A stretch of DNA of 64,000 nt, taken from an uncultured Paracoccaceae bacterium (GTDB taxonomy: Bacteria; Pseudomonadota; Alphaproteobacteria; Rhodobacterales; Rhodobacteraceae). Below, piece after piece: positions 16,951 to 25,699 of this stretch (its first letter is position 1; every line of letters starts with the position of its first letter). The stretch spans positions 69,501-133,500 of the forward strand of contig CALSOO010000008.1 in the NCBI GenBank assembly GCA_943787985.1, in the 5' to 3' direction. Below the pieces are notes generated by a model that did not search any database, was not told where the DNA came from, and saw nothing but the letters and a program-made list of their open reading frames with translations. The position numbers and the translations under genes were made by a program.

Positions 16951-18353
16951 TTGATTTTCTCCCAAATCTCGGTGATCACATCGGCGGCCATCATCACATC
17001 CGCCCGTGTTGTTTCGAACTGGCCCACCTGAAAGCGGATCATTTTGCGCCCGTCGTGCATGCCTTGGGTGATATAGATCCGCCCGTCATCGTTGATTGCA
17101 TCCACAAGGCGTTGCTGCATGGCATCATCCCCCGGGCACCGGAAGGTAAACAGACTCAGGATCGGCTCTGTCACGATGTCAAAGCCGTCCATGCCCCGGA
17201 TGACCTCGCACAGCTCGCCGGCCCACAAAACGTGATTGCGGATGCGTCCGCGCAGGTTCTCAAGCCCGTAGGCCCGCATCAGGAACCACAGTTTCAGCGC
17301 CCGGAACCGCCGCCCCAAGGGGATCGTCCACTCGGAATAATTCGTCACCGCAGCGCCTGAGGTTTTCAAATATTCGGGTTCGATTTTCAACGTGTTGAGC
17401 TGTTGGGACGGATCGCGCAAGAACTGCACAGAGCAGTCAAACTGCGTGCCCAACCACTTGTGCGGATTGAACACGATGCTGTCAAAACCGCTCACCGCAT
17501 CCCCCCAAAAGCGGTCGCGAAACTCGGGGCAGATCATCGCAGATCCCGCCCATGCGGCGTCCAGATGGGTGTATAGGTCTTCGGCTTTGGCGATTTCCAG
17601 AACGGGATCAAGGAAATCCCACGCCCCGATCCCCGTCCCACCCGTGATCGCGATGATCCCTGCCGGAATATGCCCTGCTTTGCGGTCGGCGGTGATGCGC
17701 TCTTGCAGCGCGTTGGTGTCGATTTCAAAGGCGTGCCCGGAGGGGCCGGTGCCGATCTTGACCAGATTGTCCTGCCCGATGCCCGCCACCCAACACGCCC
17801 GGTCAATCGAGGAATGCACTTGCTCGGAGCAATAAATGCGCAAGTTCCCCAAGCCGTTCAGCCCTTCCTTGTTGCCACGCCACCGCGTCGCCCGTTCGCG
17901 CATGGTCAACACCGCAGACAAGGTTGCAGAGGAGGCGGAATCCTGAATAACACCAGAAAATCCGTCAGCCAAACCAAGGGCTTGGCGCAACCAGTCCACC
18001 ATAACCCCCTCCATCTCTGTCGCAGCCGGAGACGTTTGCCAAAGCATGCATTGCGCGGCCATCGTGTTGACAATCTGATCCGCCAAAATCGATGCAGGCG
18101 CCGCATTGGACGTGAAGTAGGCAAAAAAGCGCGGGTGCTGCCAATGGGTCATCCCCGGCATCACGATCCGCTCGAAATCGGCCATGATCGTGTCCATGCC
18201 CTCACCGCCCTCTGGGGCCGAGACCTCAAGCTGGGCGGCGATTTCACCGGGTCTGGTTTGCGCGCGCACCGGACGATCCCCGACGGTACGGTGATAGTCT
18301 GCGGACCACGTGGCGATCTTTTGACCCCACTCTTCGAACTCATCCAGATTCAT
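16947..18353 (-). CDS. Pyridoxal-phosphate-dependent aromatic-amino-acid decarboxylase family protein
   Basis: 468 residues, group II PLP decarboxylase. Substrate region THWQHPRFFAYF (about 69-80), cofactor Asp in THLDAAWAGS (about 262-271), and Schiff-base lysine K299 in FNPHKW. Family members decarboxylate Phe, Tyr, DOPA or Trp to amines; some are aldehyde synthases. Its position inside the hpa operon, overlapping neighbours by 4 bases on both sides, ties it to making or using aromatic amines or aldehydes that feed homoprotocatechuate. The exact substrate is not decided by the sequence. Confidence 0.88.
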   Translation of the reverse strand: MNLDEFEEWGQKIATWSADYHRTVGDRPVRAQTRPGEIAAQLEVSAPEGGEGMDTIMADFERIVMPGMTHWQHPRFFAYFTSNAAPASILADQIVNTMAAQCMLWQTSPAATEMEGVMVDWLRQALGLADGFSGVIQDSASSATLSAVLTMRERATRWRGNKEGLNGLGNLRIYCSEQVHSSIDRACWVAGIGQDNLVKIGTGPSGHAFEIDTNALQERITADRKAGHIPAGIIAITGGTGIGAWDFLDPVLEIAKAEDLYTHLDAAWAGSAMICPEFRDRFWGDAVSGFDSIVFNPHKWLGTQFDCSVQFLRDPSQQLNTLKIEPEYLKTSGAAVTNYSEWTIPLGRRFRALKLWFLMRAYGLENLRGRIRNHVLWAGELCEVIRGMDGFDIVTEPILSLFTFRCPGDDAMQQRLVDAINDDGRIYITQGMHDGRKMIRFQVGQFETTRADVMMAADVITEIWEKIK

Positions 18354-19330
18354 GGAGCGATGATCGGCTGTGCTTTGAGATCGCTCTCGGACACCTGCGC
18401 TCCGTCAAATGTCGAGCCTTCCTCGAACCACGTGCGCGGCGCGGCAGCCCCCCACAGGGTTTGGCGCTGCGGGTCTTTGAGGTCCCATTGGATCGCTTCC
18501 ATATCGGGATCGATCGTTTGGTAGTCAGAGCAGTAGATTTCGGTACGGTGCCCGTCCTTGTCCCGGATATAGAGGAAAAAGGCGTTGGAAATCCCGTGTC
18601 GTCCCGGTCCACGTTCGATGCAATCCACATAGCCCGTCGTCGACATCAGATCGAGCAGGTCGATGATGTTGAGCGGTGTGGGCACCCAGAACGCCAAGTG
18701 GTGCAGGCGCGGTCCGGTCCCGTTGGTAAAGGCCACATCATGCACCCCGCCTTTGCGTTGCATCCATGCGGCCCACGTGCGCCCGGTTGCGGAATCCGAG
18801 GTATATTCCGTGACCCGGAACCCCATGTCCGAGTAGAATTGCACAGAGTTGTCCACATTCGGGCTGAACATGTTGAAATGATCAATCCGCAGTGGTTTCA
18901 CGCCCTTGTACAGCGCGTATTTCTGGTGGATCGGCTCAAGCCGCTCCATGCTGGCGTAAAATTCCAGCGGAATGCCCCATGGGTCCCGCGTGCGCATCAC
19001 GCGCCCCATAAACGGGCGTTCAATCCACTCGACAGGCAAATCGCGCGCTTTGAACCATGCGGCCGCTTTGTCGAGGTCCTCTTCGGACCAGACTTTGAAC
19101 CCCAACACGCCCACAGTGCCAGCCGTGCTTTTCTTGAGGATCACACAGTGGTGTCCGCGCTCTTCCATCGCCCGCAGGTAGATTGCGTTCGCATCCTCAA
19201 AGGTCACTTGCAGGCCCAAAGTGTCCACATAATACGCGCGGCTCCATGCAAGGTCGGTGACGTTCAATTCAACATGGCTGAGACGCACAATGTTGAAGGG
19301 AGGGTTCAGGTTCGGTGTTGGTACGGGCAT
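18350..19330 (-). CDS. hpaD: 3,4-dihydroxyphenylacetate (homoprotocatechuate) 2,3-dioxygenase
   Basis: 326 residues, two-domain vicinal-oxygen-chelate extradiol dioxygenase. Metal ligands match the well-studied homoprotocatechuate enzymes: H151 (RIDHFNMF), H210 (RLHHLAFW) and E264 (RTEIYCSDY). It cleaves homoprotocatechuate to 5-carboxymethyl-2-hydroxymuconate semialdehyde. The segment LEPIHQKYALYKGVKPLRID linking the domains is typical of this type. It starts 3 bases after hpaE and overlaps the decarboxylase by 4 bases. Confidence 0.95.
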   Translation of the reverse strand: MPVPTPNLNPPFNIVRLSHVELNVTDLAWSRAYYVDTLGLQVTFEDANAIYLRAMEERGHHCVILKKSTAGTVGVLGFKVWSEEDLDKAAAWFKARDLPVEWIERPFMGRVMRTRDPWGIPLEFYASMERLEPIHQKYALYKGVKPLRIDHFNMFSPNVDNSVQFYSDMGFRVTEYTSDSATGRTWAAWMQRKGGVHDVAFTNGTGPRLHHLAFWVPTPLNIIDLLDLMSTTGYVDCIERGPGRHGISNAFFLYIRDKDGHRTEIYCSDYQTIDPDMEAIQWDLKDPQRQTLWGAAAPRTWFEEGSTFDGAQVSESDLKAQPIIAP

Positions 19331-19333
19331 GGA

Positions 19334-20842
19334 TTATCCTTTCCCCAAAGCTTGAATTTTGTGGTTCCCCAAGGCGAAGGAGACCAGCTTTTGTTCCATA
19401 TAGAACTCAAAGGACCAATCCCCGCCGTCGCGTCCGATGCCGGAGTTTTTCGTCCCCCCGAACGGGGTTGGCAAGTGGCGCACGTTTTCGGAGTTCACCC
19501 AGATCATCCCGGCCTCCAATCCGTCTGAAAAGCGCATCGCGCGGGTCAGATCGTTGGTCCAGACGTAGCCTGTCAGGCCGTATTGTACGTCATTGGCAAG
19601 CGCCAGTGCTTCGGCCTCGTCCTTGAAACGGATCGACGTGAGGAAGGGGCCGAACACCTCTTCCTGGGCGATGCGCATGTCGTTTGTGGCGTCGGTGAAC
19701 AGGGTCGGCGTGACGAAATAGCCCTTGTCCCCCTGGCGCGTGCCGCCTGCGGCCAGTGTCGCGCCGTCCGCCTTGCCGATCTCGACGTACTCCATGACCT
19801 TGTCAAAATGCACTTTGTGGATCAGCGGGCCCACTTCGGTGGCCGGATCAAGCGGGTGGCCGACGACGATGTTTTTGGCACGCTGCGCCAGCTTGGCCTC
19901 GAATTCTTCTGCAATGCTGTCCTGAACCAACAGGCGGGAGGAGGACGTGCACCGCTCCCCGTTGAGCGAATAAATCATGAAGATCGCGGCATCCAAAGCC
20001 CGCTCCAGATCCGCATCATCAAAGACCACGACAGGGTTTTTGCCGCCCAGCTCGAAATGTACACGCTTGAGGGTGTCTGCGCCCTGCTTCATGATCATGG
20101 AGCCTGTTTTGCTTTCCCCGACAAAGGCGATGGCCTTGATGTCGGGGTGCTCGGTCAGCGCGCGCCCGGCGTCCTCGCCCATGCCGTTCACAAGGTTCAA
20201 AACCCCGTCCGGCAAGCCGGCGTCGCGGCAAATCTCTGACAGGATGCGCGCGGTGAGCGGCGAGAATTCCGCAGGTTTGTGCACAACAGTGCATCCCGCA
20301 GCCAAGGCAGGTGCGATTTTCCATGTGGAGAGCATAAAGGGCGTGTTCCACGGCGTGATTACCCCGACCGGCCCGATGGGATAGCGTTTGGTGACGTTCA
20401 TATGTTGGGCGGATGGCAAGGATTGCCCGTCTTGGGCGCTCACACACATGTCGCCGAAATAACGGAAGTTATCTGCCCCGCGCAGCGCCGCTTTGGCCAT
20501 AAAACGGAAGGCTTGACCGGTGTCCCAGCATTCGCACAGTGCGATTTCTTCGGCCCGTTCCACGATCATATCCGCGATCTTGTGCAGAACCTTTTTGCGC
20601 GCGGCTCCGGTCATGGCAGCCCATGCCGGAAACGCAGCTTTTGCGGCCTTGGCAGCGGCATCGATGTCTGCGCTGCCGCCTTTGGCGACGGGACAAATCA
20701 GGCTCTCATCCACAGGGGAACATGTGTCAAAAGTTGACACTCCGGCCACGTCCTTGCCGTCGATCAGGTTCAAAATTCCAGTGTCGCGGAAACGGGTCAG
20801 ATATCCGTCCAGCGTTGCTTGATGTGTGGCCAAATCGCTCAT
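19334..20842 (-). CDS. hpaE: 5-carboxymethyl-2-hydroxymuconate semialdehyde dehydrogenase
   Basis: 502-residue aldehyde dehydrogenase. Cofactor segment PVGVITPWNTPFMLS, general base E264 (FELGGKNP) and nucleophile C298 (NGERCTSS) are present. It oxidises the ring-cleavage semialdehyde of HpaD with NAD. ATG 20842 is used because it starts at the usual MSDL point and overlaps the hpaF stop by 4 bases; the longer upstream extension reads into hpaF. Confidence 0.93.
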   Translation of the reverse strand: MSDLATHQATLDGYLTRFRDTGILNLIDGKDVAGVSTFDTCSPVDESLICPVAKGGSADIDAAAKAAKAAFPAWAAMTGAARKKVLHKIADMIVERAEEIALCECWDTGQAFRFMAKAALRGADNFRYFGDMCVSAQDGQSLPSAQHMNVTKRYPIGPVGVITPWNTPFMLSTWKIAPALAAGCTVVHKPAEFSPLTARILSEICRDAGLPDGVLNLVNGMGEDAGRALTEHPDIKAIAFVGESKTGSMIMKQGADTLKRVHFELGGKNPVVVFDDADLERALDAAIFMIYSLNGERCTSSSRLLVQDSIAEEFEAKLAQRAKNIVVGHPLDPATEVGPLIHKVHFDKVMEYVEIGKADGATLAAGGTRQGDKGYFVTPTLFTDATNDMRIAQEEVFGPFLTSIRFKDEAEALALANDVQYGLTGYVWTNDLTRAMRFSDGLEAGMIWVNSENVRHLPTPFGGTKNSGIGRDGGDWSFEFYMEQKLVSFALGNHKIQALGKG

Positions 20843-21231
20843 GTGGTGTCTCCCGCTAGGTGGTTTCTGATAGAGCTGGCTTTGGGGCTCAGCTCTGGAT
20901 CGATGTCGCGCATTTCCATGGACAGCATGAAAGACGAGCTGTTCATAACGGGGGCGCAAAACGCCTCCATCGCGGCAAAAATAGTTTGGGTGGCGGCCTG
21001 TTTGGCGGCCTCTGTGCGCCCCGCCCGCAACCGGACGGACAGATCAAGAAAGGCGTGGTCAGGATCGCCATCCGCCATCACCACATGCGTGGCAGGCGTG
21101 GCCCGGATGCGGATGCCGGCCAGTGGAAACACACCTGTTTCCATCGCGGCATCGCGAATCACGACACAGAGCGCGCCGATGTCCATCCGCGCCTCGAGGT
21201 TGGGGGAATAGTCGATGTGAAAATGTGGCAT
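20839..21231 (-). CDS. hpaF: 5-carboxymethyl-2-hydroxymuconate delta-isomerase
   Basis: 130 residues, tautomerase-superfamily fold that relies on an N-terminal proline (M-P2-HFHIDYSPNLE). It isomerises 5-carboxymethyl-2-hydroxymuconate to the oxo form used by the FAH decarboxylase. ATG 21231 is fixed by the required Pro2 and by a clear GGAGGAACC ribosome site. It is the first gene of the minus-strand hpa operon, reading out of the divergent hpaR control region. Confidence 0.93.
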   Translation of the reverse strand: MPHFHIDYSPNLEARMDIGALCVVIRDAAMETGVFPLAGIRIRATPATHVVMADGDPDHAFLDLSVRLRAGRTEAAKQAATQTIFAAMEAFCAPVMNSSSFMLSMEMRDIDPELSPKASSIRNHLAGDTT

Positions 21232-21244
21232 GGTTCCTCCGTTG

Positions 21245-21258
21245 CTTAACTTGTTAAG
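21245..21258. promoter_or_regulatory. HpaR operator-like palindrome 1
   Basis: CTTAAC-TT-GTTAAG, a perfect 14-bp palindrome in the 75-base gap between hpaF and hpaR. A dyad of this type in front of a MarR-family gene is the expected binding site of the regulator. It overlaps a possible -10 (TAACAA, minus strand, 21256-21251) of the hpa operon. Confidence 0.65.
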
Positions 21259-21265
21259 TAAATTG

Positions 21266-21279
21266 CTTAACTTGTCAAG
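21266..21279. promoter_or_regulatory. HpaR operator-like palindrome 2
   Basis: CTTAAC-TT-GTCAAG, the same palindrome with one mismatch, starting exactly 21 bp after the first, so both lie on the same helix face. It contains minus-strand TTGACA (21278-21273), a good -35 for the hpa operon with 16 bases to TAACAA. It also contains plus-strand TTGTCA (21272-21277), with TATGCA 17 bases further (21295-21300) as a possible hpaR promoter. Confidence 0.6.
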
Positions 21280-21306
21280 AACCTTGGCTGCCCCTATGCA
21301 GATCCC

Positions 21307-21741
21307 ATGACACAACCGACACGCCCCACCCAACGCTCGTTGCCCATCGCCCTTTTGCGGGCCCGCGAAACCGTCATGGAACCTGTACGCGAAATGCTGC
21401 AGCGTTCGGGCATATCAGAACAAAAATGGCGGGTTTTGCGGGTCGTGGAAGAATCGGGACCACTGGAACAGACCGCCATCGCACAGTCTGCCAGCCTTTT
21501 GATGCCCAGCCTCACCCGCCTCAATCAGGCGATGATCGAGGACGGATTGCTCACCCGCGCCACCGACCCGAAAGACAAACGCAAAGCCATTATCAGCATC
21601 ACCGACAAAGGGCGCGCCCTGATTCTCGAACATTTGGGAGAGAGCGAGGCGATCTTTGACAGGATCACCTCACAAATCGGGGCCGACAGACAGGATCTGT
21701 TGCTCGATCTTCTGGAAGAGTTGCGTCAACTCAAACTGTAA
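21307..21741 (+). CDS. hpaR: MarR-family transcriptional regulator of the homoprotocatechuate operon
   Basis: 144 residues, winged-helix MarR fold. HTH region about residues 45-70 (PLEQTAIAQSASLLMPSLTRL) and wing DPKDKRKAIISITDKG. It is divergent from hpaF, the usual hpaR arrangement, with two palindromes between them; it is expected to repress both directions until a pathway aromatic binds. The start codon lies only 6 bases after a possible -10, so its mRNA may be nearly leaderless; no clear ribosome site is visible. Confidence 0.9.
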   Translation: MTQPTRPTQRSLPIALLRARETVMEPVREMLQRSGISEQKWRVLRVVEESGPLEQTAIAQSASLLMPSLTRLNQAMIEDGLLTRATDPKDKRKAIISITDKGRALILEHLGESEAIFDRITSQIGADRQDLLLDLLEELRQLKL

Positions 21742-21750
21742 GTTCAGGGT

Positions 21751-22848
21751 TCAGGTGTTGAACAAGAAGTGCAGCACATCGCCGTCTTTGACGATATAGG
21801 TTTTACCCTCTGCGCGCATTTTCCCGGCCTCTTTTGCAGGCTGTTCGCCCCCCAACGTCACAAAGTCATCATAGGCGATGGTCTCTGCGCGAATGAACCC
21901 TTTTTCAAAATCGCCGTGGATGACACCGGCCGCCTTGGGCGCTGATGTGCCTGTGGGGATGGTCCATGCGCGCGCTTCTTTCGGGCCAACGGTGAAATAG
22001 GTTTCAAGGTGCAACAGCTCGTATCCGGCGCGGATCAAACGGTCCAAACCCGCTTCTTCCAGCCCCATTTCCTCAAGGAATGCGACCGCGTCCTCAGGCT
22101 CAAGCTGGCTGATCTCTTCTTCGATCTGGGCAGAGATGATCACGGCAGAGTTGCCTTGGCTCGCGGCCATTTCAGCGACGGCCTTTGCGTGGTCATTGCC
22201 GTCAGCGGCCTCGGATTCGCCGACATTGCAGACATACAAAACCGGCTTTGACGTCAAAAGTTGCAGCATTTTCCACTGCTTAACATCATCATCGTCCACA
22301 TCAACGGTGCGGGCGGGTTGCCCGTCCTCAAGGGCGGCGAGGACCATGCGCATCAGGCGCTCTTGCTCAACCGCCTCTTTGTCGCCACCGCGCACTTTGC
22401 GCACAAGGTTCTGCAAACGCTTCTCGATGCTTTCGATATCGGCGAGCATCAATTCGGTTTCGATGGTTTCGGCGTCCGCGACCGGATCAACGCGCCCCTC
22501 GACGTGGGTCACATCCCCGTCTTCAAAGCAGCGAAGGACATGGGCGATGGCGTCAACTTCGCGGATGTTGGCGAGGAACTGGTTGCCCAGACCTTCGCCC
22601 TTTGATGCCCCCTTAACAAGGCCCGCGATGTCCACAAAGGTCATGCGCGTGGGAATGATCGTCTTGGAGGACGCAATCGCAGCGAGTTTATCAAGGCGTG
22701 CATCGGGCACGGCCACTTCGCCCACGTTGGGCTCGATGGTGCAAAACGGAAAGTTCGCCGCCTGCGCCGCTGCCGTTTTTGTCAGCGCATTAAACAGCGT
22801 GGACTTACCGACATTCGGCAATCCGACGATACCCATTTTGAAACCCAT
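21751..22848 (-). CDS. ychF: Redox-regulated ATPase YchF (Obg-like)
   Basis: 365 residues. P-loop GLPNVGKST (8-16), switch region FVDIAGLVKGASKGEGLGN, and the YchF-specific C-terminal TGS-like end ...AEGKTYIVKDGDVLHFLFNT. It is a TRAFAC-class NTPase preferring ATP, conserved from bacteria to man and linked to ribosomes and stress response. Convergent with hpaR, 9 bases apart; not part of the hpa operon functionally. Confidence 0.97.
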   Translation of the reverse strand: MGFKMGIVGLPNVGKSTLFNALTKTAAAQAANFPFCTIEPNVGEVAVPDARLDKLAAIASSKTIIPTRMTFVDIAGLVKGASKGEGLGNQFLANIREVDAIAHVLRCFEDGDVTHVEGRVDPVADAETIETELMLADIESIEKRLQNLVRKVRGGDKEAVEQERLMRMVLAALEDGQPARTVDVDDDDVKQWKMLQLLTSKPVLYVCNVGESEAADGNDHAKAVAEMAASQGNSAVIISAQIEEEISQLEPEDAVAFLEEMGLEEAGLDRLIRAGYELLHLETYFTVGPKEARAWTIPTGTSAPKAAGVIHGDFEKGFIRAETIAYDDFVTLGGEQPAKEAGKMRAEGKTYIVKDGDVLHFLFNT

Positions 22849-22974
22849 GACGCGTTCTCCTGATCCAGAATTTGGCGCGTGATACGCTTATTCCCAATTC
22901 AGGGAAAGGGCATCTCTTGCTTTTCGGCCACGGAGTTGGCAAAGCGAAGCAGCAGATTTAAAGGAACCCATGCC

Positions 22975-23766
22975 ATGACACGCATCGATGCAAAATTCGC
23001 GCAGCTCAAAGCCGACGGCAAAAAGGCGTTCGTGTCTTATGTGATGGCAGGTGATCCGGACTTTGACGCCTCCCTTGAGCTGGTCAAAGGATTGCCAGCC
23101 GCAGGCGTGGACATCATCGAACTTGGCCTGCCTTTTACGGACCCGATGGCAGACGGCCCCACCATCCAGCTTGCAGGCCAACGCGCGTTGGAAGCGGGCA
23201 TGACGTTGCAAAAAACGCTGGAACTGGCGCGCCGCTTTCGGGAGGACGACGACACCACCCCGATCGTGTTGATGGGCTATTACAATCCGATCTATTCGCG
23301 CGGTGTGGATGCATTTCTGGTTGAGGCCAAAGCCGCTGGCATCGACGGATTGATCGTGGTGGACCTGCCCCCCGAAGAAGACAGCGAATTGTGCATTCCC
23401 GCCCAAGCGGCCGGTTTGAACTTTATCCGCCTTGCCACACCGACGACAGATGCCAAGCGGTTGCCGCGGGTTTTGCAAAACACATCGGGCTTTGTGTATT
23501 ATGTGTCCATCAACGGGATCACAGGGGCCGCCGAGGCCCAGGCTACCAATGTCGGCCCCGAAGTGGCGCGCATCAAAGACTCCACTGATTTGCCCGTGAT
23601 TGTCGGTTTCGGGATCAACACCCCCGAAAAAGCCCAGAATATCGCAAGCGTCGCAGACGGGGCTGTTGTGGGCTCGGCCATTGTGTCCAAAATGGCCAGC
23701 GGCGTGCCCGTGGCAGAGGTTCTGGCCTTTGTGAAGTCATTGGCCGATGGCGCGCACAGCGCCTGA
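22975..23766 (+). CDS. trpA: Tryptophan synthase alpha chain
   Basis: 263 residues. Catalytic Glu in [17 protein letters not shown] and Asp in the same segment; [11 protein letters not shown]; phosphate-binding end [11 protein letters not shown] and GAVVGSAIV. It cleaves indole-3-glycerol phosphate to indole for TrpB. ATG 22975 follows AAGGAACC; an open frame extends upstream to 22879 but lacks homology. trpA lies about 21 kb from trpB/trpF in this window instead of next to trpB. Confidence 0.97.
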   Translation: MTRIDAKFAQLKADGKKAFVSYVMAGDPDFDASLELVKGLPAAGVDIIELGLPFTDPMADGPTIQLAGQRALEAGMTLQKTLELARRFREDDDTTPIVLMGYYNPIYSRGVDAFLVEAKAAGIDGLIVVDLPPEEDSELCIPAQAAGLNFIRLATPTTDAKRLPRVLQNTSGFVYYVSINGITGAAEAQATNVGPEVARIKDSTDLPVIVGFGINTPEKAQNIASVADGAVVGSAIVSKMASGVPVAEVLAFVKSLADGAHSA

Positions 23767-23806
23767 TCTGCCATTGCGGGAACCGGACTTGGGGCGACGA
23801 GAATAG

Positions 23807-23829
23807 GGCGCGGTCACCGCGCCTTTTTT
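23807..23829 (+). terminator. Rho-independent terminator of trpA
   Basis: GGCGCGG (23807-23813), loop TCA, CCGCGCC (23817-23823), then six T. A textbook intrinsic terminator 40 bases after the trpA stop. Confidence 0.9.
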
Positions 23830-23891
23830 CTGCCTTGCGCCTAGGGTTGCAAATTGGTTAGGATTTTTTACCAATCCAGCGGAGACCCCCA

Positions 23892-25058
23892 ATGCCCGTC
23901 ATCACCAATATTGCCGATTTGAAACGTATCTATGAACGCCGCGTGCCGCGTATGTTTTACGATTATACAGAGTCAGGCAGCTGGACAGAGCAGACCTTCC
24001 GCGAAAACACATCGGATTATGACCAGATCCGCCTGCGCCAACGCGTGGCCGTCGATATGACCGGACGCACCACTGCCAGCCAGATGATCGGACAGGACGT
24101 CGCCATGCCCCTCGCCCTCGCCCCCGTTGGGCTGACAGGGATGCAGCACGCCGACGGGGAAATGAAAGCCGCGAAAGCGGCCGAAGAGTTTGGCGTGCCC
24201 TTTACCCTGTCCACCATGTCGATCAACTCGATCGAGGACGTGGCCGGTTTTACAACCAAGCCCTTCTGGTTCCAGCTTTATACCATGCGCGACACCGACT
24301 ATGTCAGCCGCCTGATCCAACGGGCCAAAGATGCCAAGTGCTCTGCGCTGGTCATCACCCTTGATCTGCAAATCCTCGGGCAACGGCACAAAGACCTCAA
24401 AAACGGTTTGTCCGCCCCGCCCAAACTGACCCTCAAAACCATGGCGAACCTTGCGACGAAATGGGCCTGGGGCATCGAAATGCTCAGCGCCACACGCCGC
24501 GAGTTCGGCAACATCGTGGGGCACGTCGACGGCATCAGCGATGCGTCCTCTTTGGGATCATGGACCGCAGAACAGTTCGATCCGGCACTGGATTGGACAA
24601 AGATCGCAAAAATCAAAGAGGAATGGGGCGGCAAAGTCATTCTGAAGGGAATTCTGGACGCCGAAGACGCCAAAATGGCGCTGAAAGTGGGCGCGGATGC
24701 AATCATCGTGTCCAACCACGGCGGGCGGCAACTGGACGGCGCGCTGTCTTCGATCCGCGCGTTGCAGCCTATTCTGGACGCGGTCGGTGACGAAGTTGAA
24801 GTGCACATTGATGGCGGTATCCGCTCGGGTCAGGACGTGCTGAAGGCCGTCGCCATGGGCGCCAAAGGCACCTACATCGGGCGGCCCTTTATCTATGGAT
24901 TGGGCGCGATGGGGCAAAAGGGCGTGACCACAGCGCTGGAGATCATCCACAAAGAGCTCGACATCACCATGGCCCTGTGTGGCGAAACCGATGTTGCCAA
25001 TTTGGGACGCCACAACCTGCTCGTGCCACAAGACTTCGAAGGACGTTGGCAAGCCTGA
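23892..25058 (+). CDS. lldD: FMN-dependent alpha-hydroxy-acid oxidising protein, probable L-lactate dehydrogenase
   Basis: 388 residues. Starts ITNIADLKRIYERRVPRMFYDY; FMN-binding LALAPVGLTGM; active-site region SNHGGRQLDGA with the catalytic His and Arg; C-terminal IDGGIRSGQDVLKAVAMGAKGTYIGRP-type phosphate site. It oxidises L-lactate, or another 2-hydroxy acid, passing electrons to the respiratory chain. Single gene between the trpA terminator and a sulfotransferase; other members of the family (glycolate or mandelate type) cannot be excluded. Confidence 0.88.
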   Translation: MPVITNIADLKRIYERRVPRMFYDYTESGSWTEQTFRENTSDYDQIRLRQRVAVDMTGRTTASQMIGQDVAMPLALAPVGLTGMQHADGEMKAAKAAEEFGVPFTLSTMSINSIEDVAGFTTKPFWFQLYTMRDTDYVSRLIQRAKDAKCSALVITLDLQILGQRHKDLKNGLSAPPKLTLKTMANLATKWAWGIEMLSATRREFGNIVGHVDGISDASSLGSWTAEQFDPALDWTKIAKIKEEWGGKVILKGILDAEDAKMALKVGADAIIVSNHGGRQLDGALSSIRALQPILDAVGDEVEVHIDGGIRSGQDVLKAVAMGAKGTYIGRPFIYGLGAMGQKGVTTALEIIHKELDITMALCGETDVANLGRHNLLVPQDFEGRWQA

Positions 25059-25081
25059 GCGCGGCGGGTTAGGTTGGCGCC

Positions 25082-25699
25082 ATGTTGATATTTTCGCCTC
25101 AGAACCTTGCCTTTCTGGCTGTGCCCAAAACGGGCACGACCGCTGTCGAAATGGCGCTCAAGCCGCGTGCGGATGTGATTTTCACAAAGCGGCGCAAGCA
25201 CCTCACTGCCACCAAATACCGCAACAAAGTGTTGCCGTTTCTGGACGATGTGATGGACGTGCGCCCGCAAGCGATTGCCGTGATGCGCGATCCGGTCGAA
25301 CAAATCCGCAGCTGGTTTCGCTATCGCAGCGGTCCACGCCAAAGTGGCGGGCGCAACAGCACCCACGGCTGCAGCTTTGACGACTTCGTGCTTGAGGTTA
25401 TTTCAGACAAACCGGCCCCGTTTGCCAGCATCGGCAGCCAGTTCAACTTTCTATGCAATGAAGCAGGCGACCTTTTGGTCGAGCACCTGTTTTCCTATGA
25501 AACCCAGCCCGCCTTGATCGCGTTCCTTTCCGAAGCCTTTGAAGAAGAGATCAGCTTTAAAACCCGCAATGTTTCCCCGCCTGTGGACGCACCGCTGTCT
25601 GCAGAGGTCGAGACGCAATTGCGCGCGGCCCGTGCGGGTGAATTCGCCCTTTATGCCCGTTTGATGGACGCTGGCGGCCAGCTCACAACGTCGCTTTGA
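25082..25699 (+). CDS. Sulfotransferase-family protein
   Basis: 205 residues. N-terminal FLAVPKTGTTAVE matches the P-loop-like 5'-phosphosulfate loop of PAPS-dependent sulfotransferases, and VMRDPVEQIRSWFRY corresponds to the 3'-phosphate loop (RDPxxxxxSxF). The acceptor substrate is unknown; roseobacters use such enzymes on surface polymers or small molecules. It follows lldD by 23 bases and overlaps the convergent MFS gene by 17 bases. Confidence 0.82.
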   Translation: MLIFSPQNLAFLAVPKTGTTAVEMALKPRADVIFTKRRKHLTATKYRNKVLPFLDDVMDVRPQAIAVMRDPVEQIRSWFRYRSGPRQSGGRNSTHGCSFDDFVLEVISDKPAPFASIGSQFNFLCNEAGDLLVEHLFSYETQPALIAFLSEAFEEEISFKTRNVSPPVDAPLSAEVETQLRAARAGEFALYARLMDAGGQLTTSL

